A stretch of DNA of 64,000 nt from Typha latifolia (GCA_019914945.1 CM034101.1:12783188-12847187); one strand, 5' to 3'; positions 13,001-32,914 are shown, numbered from the stretch's first letter. Notes: a model not told the origin generated them from the letters alone. Made by a program: numbers and translations.

Positions 13001-14244
13001 TATATTAAGAAATCATGTTATAATGGTCAATTTCTTCTAATTTATAGATTGAATTAGCTTGTTTATCAATATACTACGTAACATACATGACCCTTGTCAT
13101 GAATAATAGTTTTGCTTTAATTGATTGGAAGCCTCCTTATACAGACTATCATAAGCAACATTTATATATAATTTCTCAATTGAGAAATGCAAGTACAGAA
13201 GTTCATTAATATATATATGAGCTATGTGTCCTAAACGTATCATGTTCTTAGCATATCCGCATCGTAGCATATCCATATCCATGCTTCATATTGATACATA
13301 AAAGAACATTTCTGTGATACTAGAAACAAATGACTGACTGATCATGCCCAAGTCATTTCAGTTCATTTCCTCTGCCATGAATTCTATTTCAAGATTGCAA
13401 GTTTTAATTGAAAACCTAGCATATCTCTAAAGCAGAAAGAATATAAAAGGACGATGTTAGTGATAAATTACTGTAAACAGTCTCAATAAATTACCTTGCA
13501 AGCTTTTGTCAAGATCTCGCATAAGTGCATAGTTACGTTGTAGCATGGCTGGTAGGGACTCAAGGCCTGAAAAAATAATTAAATGTCAGAGCAATAAATA
13601 AGTGCATCATTATGCAATGGTTGTTAACTACAATTGCAATGGTAATTAAATGTAATTTTTCATGTTCACTTTTCAATGGATTCTTTCTTTTAGTTTCCAA
13701 GAAAACTCATTTTCTCATTAGTAGTTAGAGTCTAATCCGAATTCCACCAACTCAAACTTTTTTTTCTCAGTAAGCCCTACTTCAAGATTTATCCTAGATA
13801 AACTTCACTAAGGATTGTTGTTCATGGGGCACAGCACATGCCGTGGCACTTGCTAATCGTGTCACGAGAAAAGAGGCTCAGCCGCCGGCCCAAAGGGAGA
13901 GAAAGAAAAAAAAGAGGAGAGAGGAGAGGGAGGCTATTTACAGTGCCGCCGTCGCCATCGCTCTCAACACCACTCTCGCCGTCCCTCTCGCCTTCACCCT
14001 CCTCATCGGTTGCACGCCCCAGCGTGAAGAGGACTACCCAAAACAGGTCGAAATAAAAAGATCCGCAGAGTGGATCTAACTTAAGTTAACTTATCTCGGA
14101 ATTGCAAGCAAGGACCGCATACAGAAACATTATCGAACATATTTGTACATTTAGGTCCTCATTGGAAGAGAAGAGGAGGAGGAGGAGGAGGAGGAGGAGG
14201 AGGAAGAGCTTCTTACTCGCTTGGAAATCCTCGAGGAAACCCAT
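10089..14244 (-). CDS. ING1: ING1-like PHD-finger chromatin protein
   Basis: Seven exons join in phase into 229 aa: 14217-14244, 13495-13566, 11922-12109, 10717-10777, 10506-10611, 10308-10431 and 10089-10199. The start is ATG at 14244 (MGFLEDFQ). The N-terminal ING domain covers about residues 1-120 ([41 protein letters not shown]), followed by a Gly/Arg-rich linker ending GRGGRKKTRLA. The PHD finger covers residues 174-222 with Cys176, Cys178, Cys189, Cys194, His200, Cys203, Cys216 and Cys219, and aromatic-cage positions Tyr175, Met186 and Trp198. ING PHD fingers read H3K4me3 and tether histone acetyltransferase or deacetylase complexes in the nucleus. The order and length match Arabidopsis ING1 rather than ING2. 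A basic tail (KRRKVK) follows the finger. The gene is intact. Confidence 0.93.
12354..12852. mobile_element. Fold-back MITE in ING1 intron 2
   Basis: About 140 bp at the left (starting TTAAATACATTTTGCC) recur inverted at the right (reverse complement starting TTAAATACATTTTACACC). The arms include shared blocks such as TTTATTTC/TCAAATCAATTT and GAGACTA, and end in a shared TTTAATAGA-type block. The whole is about 500 bp with a non-coding centre. It lies entirely in an intron and is probably a non-autonomous DNA transposon; the superfamily is not determined. Confidence 0.7.
13567..14216 (-). other. ING1 intron 1 with GC-rich insert
   Basis: Most of the intron is AT-rich, but 13830-14060 is GC-rich and purine-rich (GCCGCCGTCGCC-type words) and unlike its surroundings. 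It keeps an open frame by chance on the plus strand, with no recognisable protein. It may be a fragment of an inserted element. A (GGA)n run lies just beside the splice donor. Confidence 0.6.
14171..14204. repeat. (GGA)n microsatellite beside ING1 donor site
   Basis: Eleven or so GGA units, read as (TCC)n on the coding strand, starting about 12 nt inside intron 1. Confidence 0.9.
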
Positions 14245-14956
14245 TGCCTCAGATTGAAGGAGAGGTATCTCCGATTTGGTTCCCGGTTTAACGCTTCTTA
14301 TTCCCGCCCTAACTTCTTATTCAGCTTCGGCTCCGATAGGAGAGAACTGGTTTGAGAAGACGAATAAGGAGGAATAATACTTATCCGGGTCTTGTTGCGC
14401 AAAACCCATTTAGCCTCCGAAAACTACTTATTTGCATATTTATCCTCTTAGTACTTAATATGACGGATATCTATTTATTTTTTTAATATCTAATTTATTT
14501 TAAAATTTAAATACGATACTAGATGTGTTTAAAAGTCAATTAAGTCAATAACTTTTAAATATAAAATTATTAAGTTGACTTTCAAATATAAAAAATTGCT
14601 AAGTTTTAAGGAATTTTTTTTTATATAAGTCACTTTCTGTTTCAATAATTTTTAAATATAAATCATTAACTAGATTAACGATTTATATGAAAAAAAAATT
14701 CATATATAATAATTTTATCTAGAGAATTTATAATTTCTATATAAATTTATAGCTTATATTTAAAAGTTGTTAATTAGATCAACAATTTTCAAACTAATCT
14801 AGTCTCCTATTTAACTTTTGAATTATACCGAACATGTAAAATAAATACTGTGTAGAGTAGTTTGGTCAAAATTTTGGATATCTTCATCAAAGAGTCCTCA
14901 ATTTGCACATCCTATGAATTAGCTCTTGGGAAATCTAATTTATAAAACCTTTTGAG

Positions 14957-15558
14957 GTTAAATGCATTTTACTCCCAATCTGAGTATAAATTCACTTTGG
15001 CCTCTATTTTATTTTGTATCACTTAATCACTCTCAATTTAAGACGGTTAAATTTTCCATCCAAATTAAATTAACTGTCTCAATGCATAAAACTTTCAAAA
15101 ATGATCATTTTTTTTTAAATTTTTATAGGTTAAAATACCCCTCTATTGTGACATCCAAATTGAAAAATGAGTTGAAAGAGGAGAAGAAAGGGATGTTGTT
15201 GTTTAATAAAAACCATTCTTTTTTATCTAATAAAAAGAAATAAGAGTATTTTGATAATTTTAAATATTAGGATGCATTGACATTGGAATTAACAGTGTCA
15301 ATGCATACAATTTCCAAAACCAATCCACCAGTTCATCACACATAAATTAAAAATTGAGTTAAAATCTTTCTCTAATCTAGTGTAGAAAAAGGGAGGAGGG
15401 GGTGTTGTTTAAGTTAAAACCTCTCTCTTTTATCTAACAAAAGTAATGGAAGTATTTTTGAAAATTTAAATATTATGTTAATAATATCATTAGTTTTACA
15501 TTCACAAGCTAAGTGATACAAAATGAAAATGAAGTACAGTAGGTTCGTTTACTATTTT
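14957..15558. mobile_element. Inverted-repeat element with internal direct repeat
   Basis: The word ATTTTGTATCACTTA near 15010-15025 recurs inverted near 15514-15530, with weaker similarity continuing outwards. Its outer left end (TTAAATGCATTTTACTCCC) resembles the arm of the fold-back element at 12354, so the two may be one family. Inside, about 15150-15300 and 15335-15500 are diverged direct copies sharing blocks such as GTTGTTTAA, TTTTATCTAA and a TTTAAATATTA-like tail. Confidence 0.5.
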
Positions 15559-16127
15559 TTTTTTCCTTCAAAACTTTGTAATCTTTAATATTTCTCCCTC
15601 ACTCCCTCCTCCTTCTCTCCCCTTTGTAAGTTATTTAATCTCTTATATTTTTAGGAGAAGTATTTAACCCAAATATTCAATATTTTAATCCGATCATATT
15701 TTCTATCTTTTATTTAGTGTTTGGTTTAAGATAAGGGGGAGAGAATCTGATTCAAATCAAATTCCTATCTCTCGTCTACACCTTTTGAGATAATCTGATT
15801 GAAATTAGATATCTCTTTGTATGTTTTTAGTATTCAAATTATCCAAATTAAATCATAACCTCTCTATTTTGTACTTGTAAGTGCGTGTGATTAGTGGAGG
15901 ATTTTAACATCAAAACATTACTTAGAGGAAAACTAGTAAGCAATCACCAGTTGAACGAGAGTTTAGGAGTGCAGCATCCTTCACTGCTAAATTTAAGTTT
16001 GAACTACTAATATCTATTTTCCTAACATATGCATTTTATATGTGTCTATATTTACATTAAGCTACTATGCACGAATTGTACCCATGTATTTTTGTTGATT
16101 GAATTCCCATCGTAGAGATTAAAATTC

Positions 16128-16196
16128 ACACATAGAACATGAAGGAAAAGGAAGTTTTCTCCACAGCTGACACATAGAACATGAAGGAAAAGGAAG
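16128..16196. repeat. 27-bp direct repeat, period 42
   Basis: The 27-bp block starting ACACATAGAACATG occurs at 16128-16154 and 16170-16196. The flanking words CCCATCGTAG and GATTAAAATT are also repeated on either side, in rearranged order. Confidence 0.9.
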
Positions 16197-16998
16197 ATTA
16201 AAATTCCCATCGTAGGAAGTTTTCATAGACTTCTTTCATCATAAAATATACAAATACAGTTAAACTTACGGTCTTTGGCTTCTTATATGCTCTGTTTGTA
16301 AGTTGCCATTTGCATTAGTCTTTTGCTTATTCATAAATAAGACAAGCATTCCTTCTCTCTAGAATCAGATGAAGAATTAACAGACACCCATAAGAGAAAT
16401 TGAGAACCTATAAGTGTTAGGGCAATCAATTGGTATATTATGAGGAAGAACATAAAAATGTGTAGCCAAATGAATTTATTGCCTAAGGTCTATGAGGTAT
16501 GTTGATGTCTGTCTATCCTGCAGTCAACTTGACTCTCATTTTTCACAGAGTAAATCATGAACTGATATAGCATGAGATGTTCAAGTGCCAAACCTTTTGT
16601 ACAATGATCAGCTGTAATCATATTGATGCATCAAACATTCAAGGAGATATAAAGGTTTCTGCTGCTAATTTCAGCTATACTGGGTACAGCTAAGATTGAT
16701 TTCAATTAAGAGGTTTGCAGCTTACTTTTCAATCACAGGAGCATGCTTCCATGCAATGTGGCATAGCTACTTCCTTGCACCATAAAAGTAGTTCATACGT
16801 TGAGGCTTCATTTCTACGTGTGTTGTTCCCTCCACTGAATAATTTGCAGGTAACAAAGACTTAGGTCATCTGATAAAAGCATCCTAGTTTAATCAGTTGA
16901 ATATTAAATTCAGCTGAACAGCTGCAGGATGGATCTGCCATCACATCAGTAATGAGAATTTTGTTTGACATCAATGTCAGCTTTATCCTTTAAGTGGA

Positions 16999-19900
16999 CT
17001 ATGGTGATCCCTTGTAGACTGTCCAGGAAAATTTCGGATCCAGGAATGAGAAGTTAGATATGTCACACAGAGGCTTATTGTGGACTAACAGGATGCTTCT
17101 TTCATCTGCAGGGTGACTATACCCGTCTCCAGTAGACCTGCAATCCAGTTCCTTTCCCAAGTCTCCTCCAGGATATTGAAACTTGGAATGGAATAATGGG
17201 CAATCCCATCCAAGAAAAGGTAAAGTATTCCTTTCCAGCTCATAACCAAACAGTGAAGTTGAAAATTGATTGTCCAGATTCTGGTTATCTATATCTTTCA
17301 CCGTTATATTACGCCTCTTACTTGGAGACATTAGGATATTTCTACCTATATATACATCAAAGATCTCACAATCTCTTCTTAGATCAGGAAAACTTGAAGC
17401 ATTGCAAAATTTCAGGGGTAATTGACCAATCTCTATAGGAATCTCACTGTAAGTAGCAGCTAACTCTGTCTCTTCTAGAGCTTTTTCATTCCATCTTATT
17501 AATTGAGAAGTAAACTGCTCTACTGGATTGCAAAGACTACATAGCCCCAAGGAAGTTGAGTTGGTGAAAGGCACAACTGATTTCAGGGGCGATAGATCAA
17601 TCTCTATAGGAAACTCACTGTAAGTAGCAGCTAACTCTGTCTCTTCTAGAGCTTCTTCTGTCCAACCTATTAATTGAGAAGTAAACTGCTCTGCTGGATT
17701 GTGAAGACTACATAGCCCCAAGGAAGTTGAGTTGGTGAAAGGTACAACTGATTGCTCTGCAAGGCGACAGTGAGAAGAGAACTGGTTTGGTATTATGTTT
17801 GGAGAAGAGGATAAAGATAACATGTGTCCTTTAGGATGATGCCTATAATTGCCATATTCACATTCCATGGTCAATTCGACAACTGAAGGTGATTCATTCA
17901 GTACATGCGGTTCTGAGCTTTGCAAGTCTGCCCAATTGGATTTCTTGATATGCTGAAGACCAGATTCAAGAGCATGCAGGTGTGGAAAAGCCTCAACATC
18001 AGCATATTCCCAAGGTGAAGCTATGAGCAACTCGCCAGCTTCTTTAGACCCATGAGAAAGAGAATCCTTTCTCAAGCTTTTCCTTCCAGTTGAACCAAAG
18101 ATAGTCTGTTCCTGGTCATACAGTTCTTCAGACGAACCATGGAAGTTGGAAGAAGCAAGTGAATGATGAATCCCACGAGCTACATTCAGAAATGAATTTG
18201 AAAGCTTCTCATGCTGCAATGACAACAGATTAATGATTGACATTGAAAAGTAGATATAAGGTAAATAAGTATAACAGGCATGAAAAGAGATCCAATTCAT
18301 AAACAAGTTGAACAAGCATACATTGTCTGATTTTTTCACAATGCGCAGCCTTTGCAATAACTCTGTGATTAAATCTGATCTGTCGGAATAAAGACTTAAA
18401 AATAATACAAGAAATTATGGAAACTAACGGATCTTCTGATGGATGCAATTAACCTTCTTACTGGGAACTCATCCATTTCTATAGATAATGTCTTGGATGC
18501 TAATTTTAATAGCTTGCTCCTCTTCTCCAAAAACATCCCCTCATGTTCAAAAACTGTTCCTGAAACCATAAGACAGCATCATAATGTACTACTCAATTTG
18601 GTTTCTATCCTAATAGAAGCTAAACGAAATGACCAAATAGAATTCTTTTGATATAGTCAGCTTGATGCATTATCTACATTAACTCCAATGGGCCAGTGGA
18701 CAAAATATCCCAATGAAAGCAAGTGAGAGCCTACAGACATTTCTGGTAATTCACACTCTTACTGTTACTGGTTCCTTGCTCATGTAACATAAGCCCAAGG
18801 TACCAGCTAAATAATAGAATTGATATCAAATCAATACCTAGCACAATAAGGATAGAGCTGCAGTTTACAAAATTTACAGAAAAACAATGGGAATCTATTT
18901 TACGTAAAAATTCAAAATCAAAGCACATATAAGACATGTATACCACACATGCTTTTTTAGAGTTGTAGCATTGTTGCGTAAACCTTGATGAAAAGTAGAC
19001 CTCTTAAAAAGAAAAAGAACTCTTCATCTTTTCCAAGGCATGTTTATATGTTCTGAAGCCAAACATATAAGCAGGCATGGCATGTAAGTATGTAATTTTA
19101 GGTAATGAAGTTAACACATTGATCTGATATGTGATTCTATCTCTTACATTTTTCTTTCACCTTTCTGGTGCGACTCTGATCCTGTTCCCAAATAGGTCTC
19201 ACTTACAGGTATTTGAAAATGGAAACAACAACCCTAGTCGCCATCTCCATATCTGGTTTCTAGACAGTAGGTGGAAACCACCAAGCTGGAGTCCGATAGG
19301 GTAAGAGAGAATTTCCGGCAACGACCCAATTGCAGGAGTGGAGCTCTACCATCTCGCATGTCTACCATTTCACCATCAAGGCATCTTGAAAGTGAATCGT
19401 ACTCCATGAATATGTAATCAGGAGATGGCAGGGATGGACCATTTGCTTTGCAATTATGCCCTAAGTGCTAGACTACGCTTCAATTTTGGATAGCTTAAAT
19501 TTTAGAAGAACGAACAATATCAGTATCTCATTTGCTGGTTATCAATTCACTAAGTTAATGAATGTATGTTCAGGTTGAAACATCTGAAGGTCAAACTTCT
19601 CATGTCGCAAGTAAATTCTGGACTCCCAAGTCTATAAGCTACGTTACAACACCAATGTACAAACATGAGAGGGTGGTTTTGGTTAGTTTGAGCGCTGGAT
19701 TCATAAATAAGGGGTGATGCTCAGTTCTAAAGTTTCAACTAGCTCAAAGCTCATTATGTCTTTTGACTTGCTAGAACTTCCAAAGTTGAAAAGATTGAAC
19801 AATAGACAAAATCTGATGTAAGCAAAGACAATGTGTTCATGACATATTAAAATCTAGTTTTTCATTCAATGCCCATGAGTTAAAATTGTTCCAAAAATTT

Positions 19901-21091
19901 TTAGATGTTATAGAAATAACCTATAGCCCAACAACAAACTTGGAAGGTGTCAAAGTCCACATGGTTATTTTTCTAACGTACAAACAAAAGCTACTTGTTC
20001 AGATGCTCACCAGAGTGCTTTGAAGCCTCTGGTAATGTAAATGATGACCTCTGCGCTATAGGCGTGGCACTAAGGACAGGCAACAAATACCTGTTTCGAT
20101 CAGATCTGCATGTGACTGCATTTAATTCTGTAAAAATAAGGATTAGATAATCTGATATGAATAGCTATAAAAGTTTAAAAACTAGAATAAGTTCATTTGA
20201 ATGCTCACCACACTCTCGTGAAAATCTACTTGGTGAAACAGAGGACCTAACAGCAGTAGGTGTGGCCTTTTGAATAGGCATTAAAAACCTTCTTATGTCA
20301 GACTTGGATGCCACTAAATGCAATTATGCAAAAGAAAAGCTCAGATAAACAAAAAATATTCCAACTTTAATATGAAAGCTTGCATTTATTATAGTGCACA
20401 AAGGAAACCATCATTAGAAAAAAGAGAGACATGAACTGATGAAAGTATGAAACTTCAAATTGAAAACATAAAAAATCCTAACCCTTAATTTGCATCTGAA
20501 GTGAGGTTCTTACCATCCCTTTCTTTGGATGTCTTCAGATCAACATCTTGAGGTGGCAGTTTATATGAAAGAAGTTTATGATCAGCTTCTTCACTTAACT
20601 TCTTGAAATATTTGAACTCAGAGGTCTTTGCACCATCAACTGCAGAGTGTGAAGAAGATGATCAACTGTTGATGAGCATAATAGAGTAATAGACGTAAAA
20701 CTTCATCATCAGAAAAGACAACGACAAGTAGTTTTTATCTTGGGATACCAGAAATCAGCATTGTTCAGCATAACCACCTCGATCGTCTACACAGAAAACA
20801 TTCAGAGGGACTGGTAACAAATAGACCAATGACATGTGTGGTCCTAAATCAGCAAAGAATCTGAGAACTACCAGATTACTAGTAATAAGCACAACTGATC
20901 TAATAACAGAAGAGAGTCTAGAAGTAGGCTTAGCCTGTAGCCAATACACTAAAACAAGAGGAGGAGATAACTTATGGAAAAGAAGATGAGGGTCATGTCG
21001 AGCATTTAACCAGTAGTGGTTCCTTCCGCTATATGAAACATGAATTTCCTTCTTAGGAGAGAGAAGGAATGAGCACCACCTGATAGAGATA

Positions 21092-21136
<45 letters not shown>

Positions 21137-23041
21137 GAAAGGGTAATGTGGAATAAGATTAGGGTAATGATCTGATTAGATCAAGTTTCAGGCTAAAAAA
21201 TAACTAAAATAATCTCAACTGTGCGACAAAATTATTATGTAGACATGAAATGGGAAAATTAAAACAGGGTTGATAGTATTGTAAATGGATCACAGCTCAT
21301 CTATCCCATCTCCAGTTTGTGTGATTCTTATTCAACTGAAAGACTACCCTGTGAATAATCGAATGGAAATAAATTGATTCACATCCCAATTCTGGAGTAC
21401 CTTTTAATTAGTGGAAAGATACTGATTTGCAGATCAATATAACAAGTAACACTTATCCCTCTCCAACAGTTACAAAAGAGAAACTATGATTTTTTCCCTT
21501 TATGAATGTCAAATATTATAAGAAATACAGCATATCTGAGTCACGAATTTCTACATATTGACCTGAGAAGGAAAGTGGAACTACGGATGAGAACCTAAAG
21601 TTGGAGATTGACTTCTTTCTGTTTGAAGTAATGGTGCATCCTGTTTACTAGAGATGTCTGTAGTACCAACAGAATCTGCAAACTTCACCTTTTTCCTTTG
21701 TTTTGCACCTGGTTAACAGACAAACAATTTGATTATAAGCAGAGTAATTAAAATAATTCCTTCATTTCTACTTGCAACAATATAAAATTATAAAGAATAT
21801 CAAAAGGAGAAGAAAGTTTTCAAATAAGCATTTTAAGCTATTAATAGTTTTTTCAGAAGTAAGCTAGCAGTACGAAGATGAGTTAAAGAGGACTACAAAG
21901 TAATTTACAGAAGCTCTCACTAGAATATTATAGTGTCAACTAGTAAATCTAATGTTAACCTCTATGATGAATGAAATTCTCATTCATCTGTGTCGACCTA
22001 TATGATGGATGAAATATTCATTCATTCCTTAGGAAAGATGAATTGTAAAAGGATGGAAATAAGAAAACTACCACTTTGAAAGAAACTTCCCTTGGAGATT
22101 AGGATATCAAGCCATCAAAGAGACAAAACCATTAGAATATCATCACAGGTTGTTAGAAGCGGATTTTACATCTGGTACTACAACAATTTTCCTGAACTAT
22201 TAATCAATCTCAAATATTTGATTTGAAACTACTATTCCACAAATAATTTTTTTTAATAAGAATTCCAGAAACAAGTGAAAGTCATCTATTTCAGCTCAAT
22301 ATTTGATCAAACTCATACTGTTCAACAGTATGTCTTATCATGATACAAGGTGGTAGAAACTCGAAAGTGCCTCCTTCCAGTTGGCTTACTCTGCATAGTA
22401 TACATGTGCACTTTCAAAACATACCCTCTTGTGCAGTACTGAATAATACATTAATGTGAAAACAGCAAAAATCCATCCATTGAACAGTTGTCATAAAAGT
22501 TAAATATTGATATTCTGACCTCACAGATACTCAATTCGGATTAGCGGCTGCAGAAAAGAGTGACAATAATCACCACTCCAAACAGAAATTTGTATATCCA
22601 GGGAACAAATATAAGCAATTTATCTCCTACTTAATGTCACTTAGTTACCCAGATAGAAACCTAGAACTCTCACAAAAAGAAGTGACGGCTTTGAAGCATC
22701 AAAACCAAACCAAACACACGAAAGAAGACCTTAACTTCTCCAAGTAAAATTCCTAATCCTCTTCTCTCTCTATATGATCCCAATATCCTCTTCCTCTCCA
22801 TCCCTCTAACGAACCAAACTGGACCAGAACCCAGTTCAATTCAAGAAGGGGTACGCAATCTTAGCAACCTTAAAACAGCCAAATCAGACGCTCGATCAAA
22901 CATCAGACAGTACGGATGACAATACAACGAGAGATTGGTACCGGAAGCAGGATCGCATCGAAGCCTAGGAACTGAGGAGGTTTGGGAGATGGGAGCTCCT
23001 CGCGAGCGCTTAAGTGAAGGTCTAGGGTTACGACGATCCAT
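16999..23041 (-). CDS. Unrecognised plant protein with duplicated exons
   Basis: Eight exons join in phase into 633 aa: 22942-23041, 21595-21708, 20514-20639, 20209-20313, 20011-20115, 18462-18559, 18322-18360 and 16999-18213. The start is ATG at 23041 (MDRRNPRPSLKRSRG). I do not recognise the family. The N-terminus is basic. Residues 38-45 read RKKVKFAD, which fits the RVxF PP1-docking pattern. Residues 114-148 and 149-183 come from two homologous 105-nt exons that share R-[FY]-L-x-P-x-x-x-ATP-x-A-x-RSS. Residues about 187-220 could be helical (FLEKRSKLLKLASKTL, LLQRLRIVKK). The long last exon is Ser-rich and low in recognisable structure, with a 57-residue tandem duplication at about 385-498. 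No signal peptide, membrane segment or enzyme motif is visible. The composition suggests a nuclear or cell-cycle type regulator, but that is only a guess. The open frame across all junctions makes the gene itself secure. Confidence 0.85.
17409..17750 (-). repeat. In-frame 171-bp tandem duplication in coding exon
   Basis: Two adjacent 171-bp copies, 17409-17579 and 17580-17750, differ at about 14 positions by eye (roughly 92% identical). Each encodes 57 aa, including VVPFTNSTSLGLCSL, QFTSQLI and EETELAATYSE. The unit is an exact codon multiple, so the frame is kept. Confidence 0.95.
20011..20313 (-). repeat. Paralogous adjacent exons
   Basis: Exons 20209-20313 and 20011-20115 are both 105 nt, both phase 1-1, and align without gaps at about 14 of 35 residues. 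The 95-bp intron between them is normal GT-AG. This is exon duplication, older than the 171-bp duplication in the last exon. Confidence 0.85.
21095..21131. repeat. (GA)n microsatellite
   Basis: Pure GA run of about 18 units inside the second intron of the unrecognised gene. Confidence 0.95.
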
Positions 23042-23432
23042 CACCTGCGCGCCAAAATTGGGTCCATCGGATCAGTCGGCGGTAACCTTAACCACTTTAA
23101 CCGAAGAAAATGGAAGTGGGGCCAGTTCGGCTCATACCGTTTCAGAGGCGGTTATTTCGTGAGGGTTTACATCGTTTTTATCGTTGTGGAACGGAGTTTT
23201 ATATTCTTTACTTATTTATATTTTTGGTTGATTAATAAGTTTAACGATTTATTACATTTCTACCAACTACCAAAATTGAACTAATTAATAATCTCTTTGT
23301 TATAAATAGAGATAAAAGTATCTTTATTGACGATATATTTTTTTTCTTTTTAAAAAGTAAATAAAAGATGTCACTTAAATAGTAGGCGAGCAAGAATGTC
23401 TCCAAGATACATTCAAAATCTATGTTTCTTCC

Positions 23433-24110
23433 TTAGTTAACTAGCCGGTCAGTTGCTTTGTTAGTTTTATAATGTATATGATTAATTTTACAATTGGGTA
23501 TATACATATGAGTCTTCAATAAGAGAAGCCACAGACTAGACACTGGGTTGAGACCCTTCGATATGTTTACGAGTAGCAATGAGCCACTCTCAACCTCCAA
23601 ATGGGTGATAGTTTTGCTTCTTAAATATATGAGCATGTCCTTGATGGCGAATACTTTGGCAGATAAATTGGAATGAAAGAGACTGAAACAATTGCCGGCT
23701 ATAATCAAGGAATCCTTCCCAACAAGGTTCTTTGAGACCTAAGAATGAGCCGTCAGTACTCTCAGAATCTACAAATAGGGGATATCAGGGTTTCGCGAAC
23801 CGAATGAATCAATTGTTACTCCTTTGCTTTCAAATATGTCAAAAGCATGACCGAAAGGGTATCTAGCATGATAAAAGCGAACCACATGGCCCGAGAGTGA
23901 GTAAGCCGGAGTAAGCCGGAGAAGAACAAATGATCCACAATCTCCTCAAATATACTACAAACCTGACATGTTTTAGAAGTGGCTAGACCCATCCCAACAA
24001 TTACAATTACAAGGCCGATGAGCAGTCTATTCCACACCAATTTGTAGATGAACAGTTTAAATTTTGGCGAGATTTTTAAGTGCCATAATATATGCCAGCC
24101 AGGCCATCGT
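23433..24110 (-). pseudogene. LINE remnant: zf-RVT and RNase H-like ends
   Basis: On the minus strand, 24107-23816 encodes a zf-RVT-like segment (WHLKISPKFKLF, KLVWNRLL, then CQVC and VDHLFF). Bases 23708-23433 encode an RNase H-like RVT_3 segment (AKVFAIKDMLIYLR, LEVESGSLLLVN, INHIHYKTNKATDRLVN). The two are in different frames with stops between, so this is a dead 3' fragment of an L1-type non-LTR retrotransposon. It ends about 400 bp upstream of the neighbouring gene start. Confidence 0.7.
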
Positions 24111-25094
24111 TAGGACCTTCTGGTTGGATGACTCCAGGGTAATTGTACTAGACTCAAGATCCAGAAATTGGATCCTTTCCTAAGTGGGAGGAGGAGAAAA
24201 TGACCAAAATAGTCTGATATATGACCCTAATTGCAGACATTCCAATACAATAAAGACCATGTTAACAAAGCTCATATTCACAACAGTAGGCCATTTAGTT
24301 TTCAAAAGGATCAGATATCTTAGCTTTTAAAAGGGCATATGAGAATTTAATGATGTCCTAATGCATACCGAAATTTAAATTTAAAAATATTCATACAATA
24401 TGTGAATTTTTAATCATCCAACCACAAGCACTAGAACTTTTTCTTCTACACATTTCACTAAGAATATGCTACAACCTCATGAGATGATATTGCAACAAAG
24501 AAAAATATAATTGCAATTAACGTTTGAGAAGAAATTTTTTGCAATTATTACATCTCAAGATAGCACATACGTACTCTAGTCTGGGTAGGATTACATCTAG
24601 TAAGATACACAAATTAGATTTCACATTACCCAGAAATATTAAGCCATTCCTATCATCTATTTCAATGACTATTTCTAACCATAAAATTCATGGGCACTTC
24701 AAATGATTCCAGACCTTGCCATTCATGCTGGTAGCTGTTCTCTCATGGCAGGGCAGCATAATGCAAGAATTGTGGTTCTGGATCTCACACATGAAAACTG
24801 ACATAAAAAACCCCTAGGTTAGAAACTACAAAATCATCTGCACTTTCTCTACAAGGTTATATTATTACAATTGCAAGAATAAGGTGGCAGTGTTCTGCAG
24901 AACCTCAGTGTGTATGTGAACCTGTCTCAATCCTCAGCAAGGAAAGAAAAATGGACTACATTTCGAAACACATTTATTCCGAGCAGAAACATTTTTTGTT
25001 GACAACCATCTCTTCCTGTACAACGACAAGTTGACTCCGGCCTCAAATTCCTAATCTACATGTTCTAAGTTGTTTTGTTGCGGTTTGGAAGAAT
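24111..25094. other. Intergenic, likely CPN60 3' UTR at right
   Basis: AT-rich sequence without coding signal. The 300 or so bases next to 25095 are the expected 3' UTR of the CPN60 gene. The rest may continue the LINE remnant (minus-strand upstream part), but I see no firm motif. Confidence 0.5.
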
Positions 25095-32769
<7,675 letters not shown>

Positions 32770-32914
32770 TTGCAGAGAGAGGAAGCAGAGCTCCAAGAGA
32801 TTGAGAGGACGAGGAGTCGAGAGACAAGAGAATTAAAGAATCGAAGTAGAGCTTGGAATGGAAGAGCAGTCAGTGGCTGAGGGAGATTGAAGAGAAAATT
32901 GGAATGCAGTACCA

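Larger units (their letters stand above)
14245..16998. other. Intergenic region upstream of ING1
   Basis: 14245-14400 should hold the ING1 5' UTR and core promoter. 14450-14900 is plain AT-rich DNA. 14957-15558 is an inverted-repeat element, described separately. 15560-16998 is AT-rich and includes a short duplicated block at 16128-16196. The last few hundred bases are probably the 3' UTR of the next gene. No coding sequence is seen. Confidence 0.6.

Noticed and set aside
13838..14079. Plus-strand open frames over the GC-rich insert
   Set aside because: They overlap in two frames, have no splice partners, lie inside an ING1 intron on the other strand, and match nothing I recognise.
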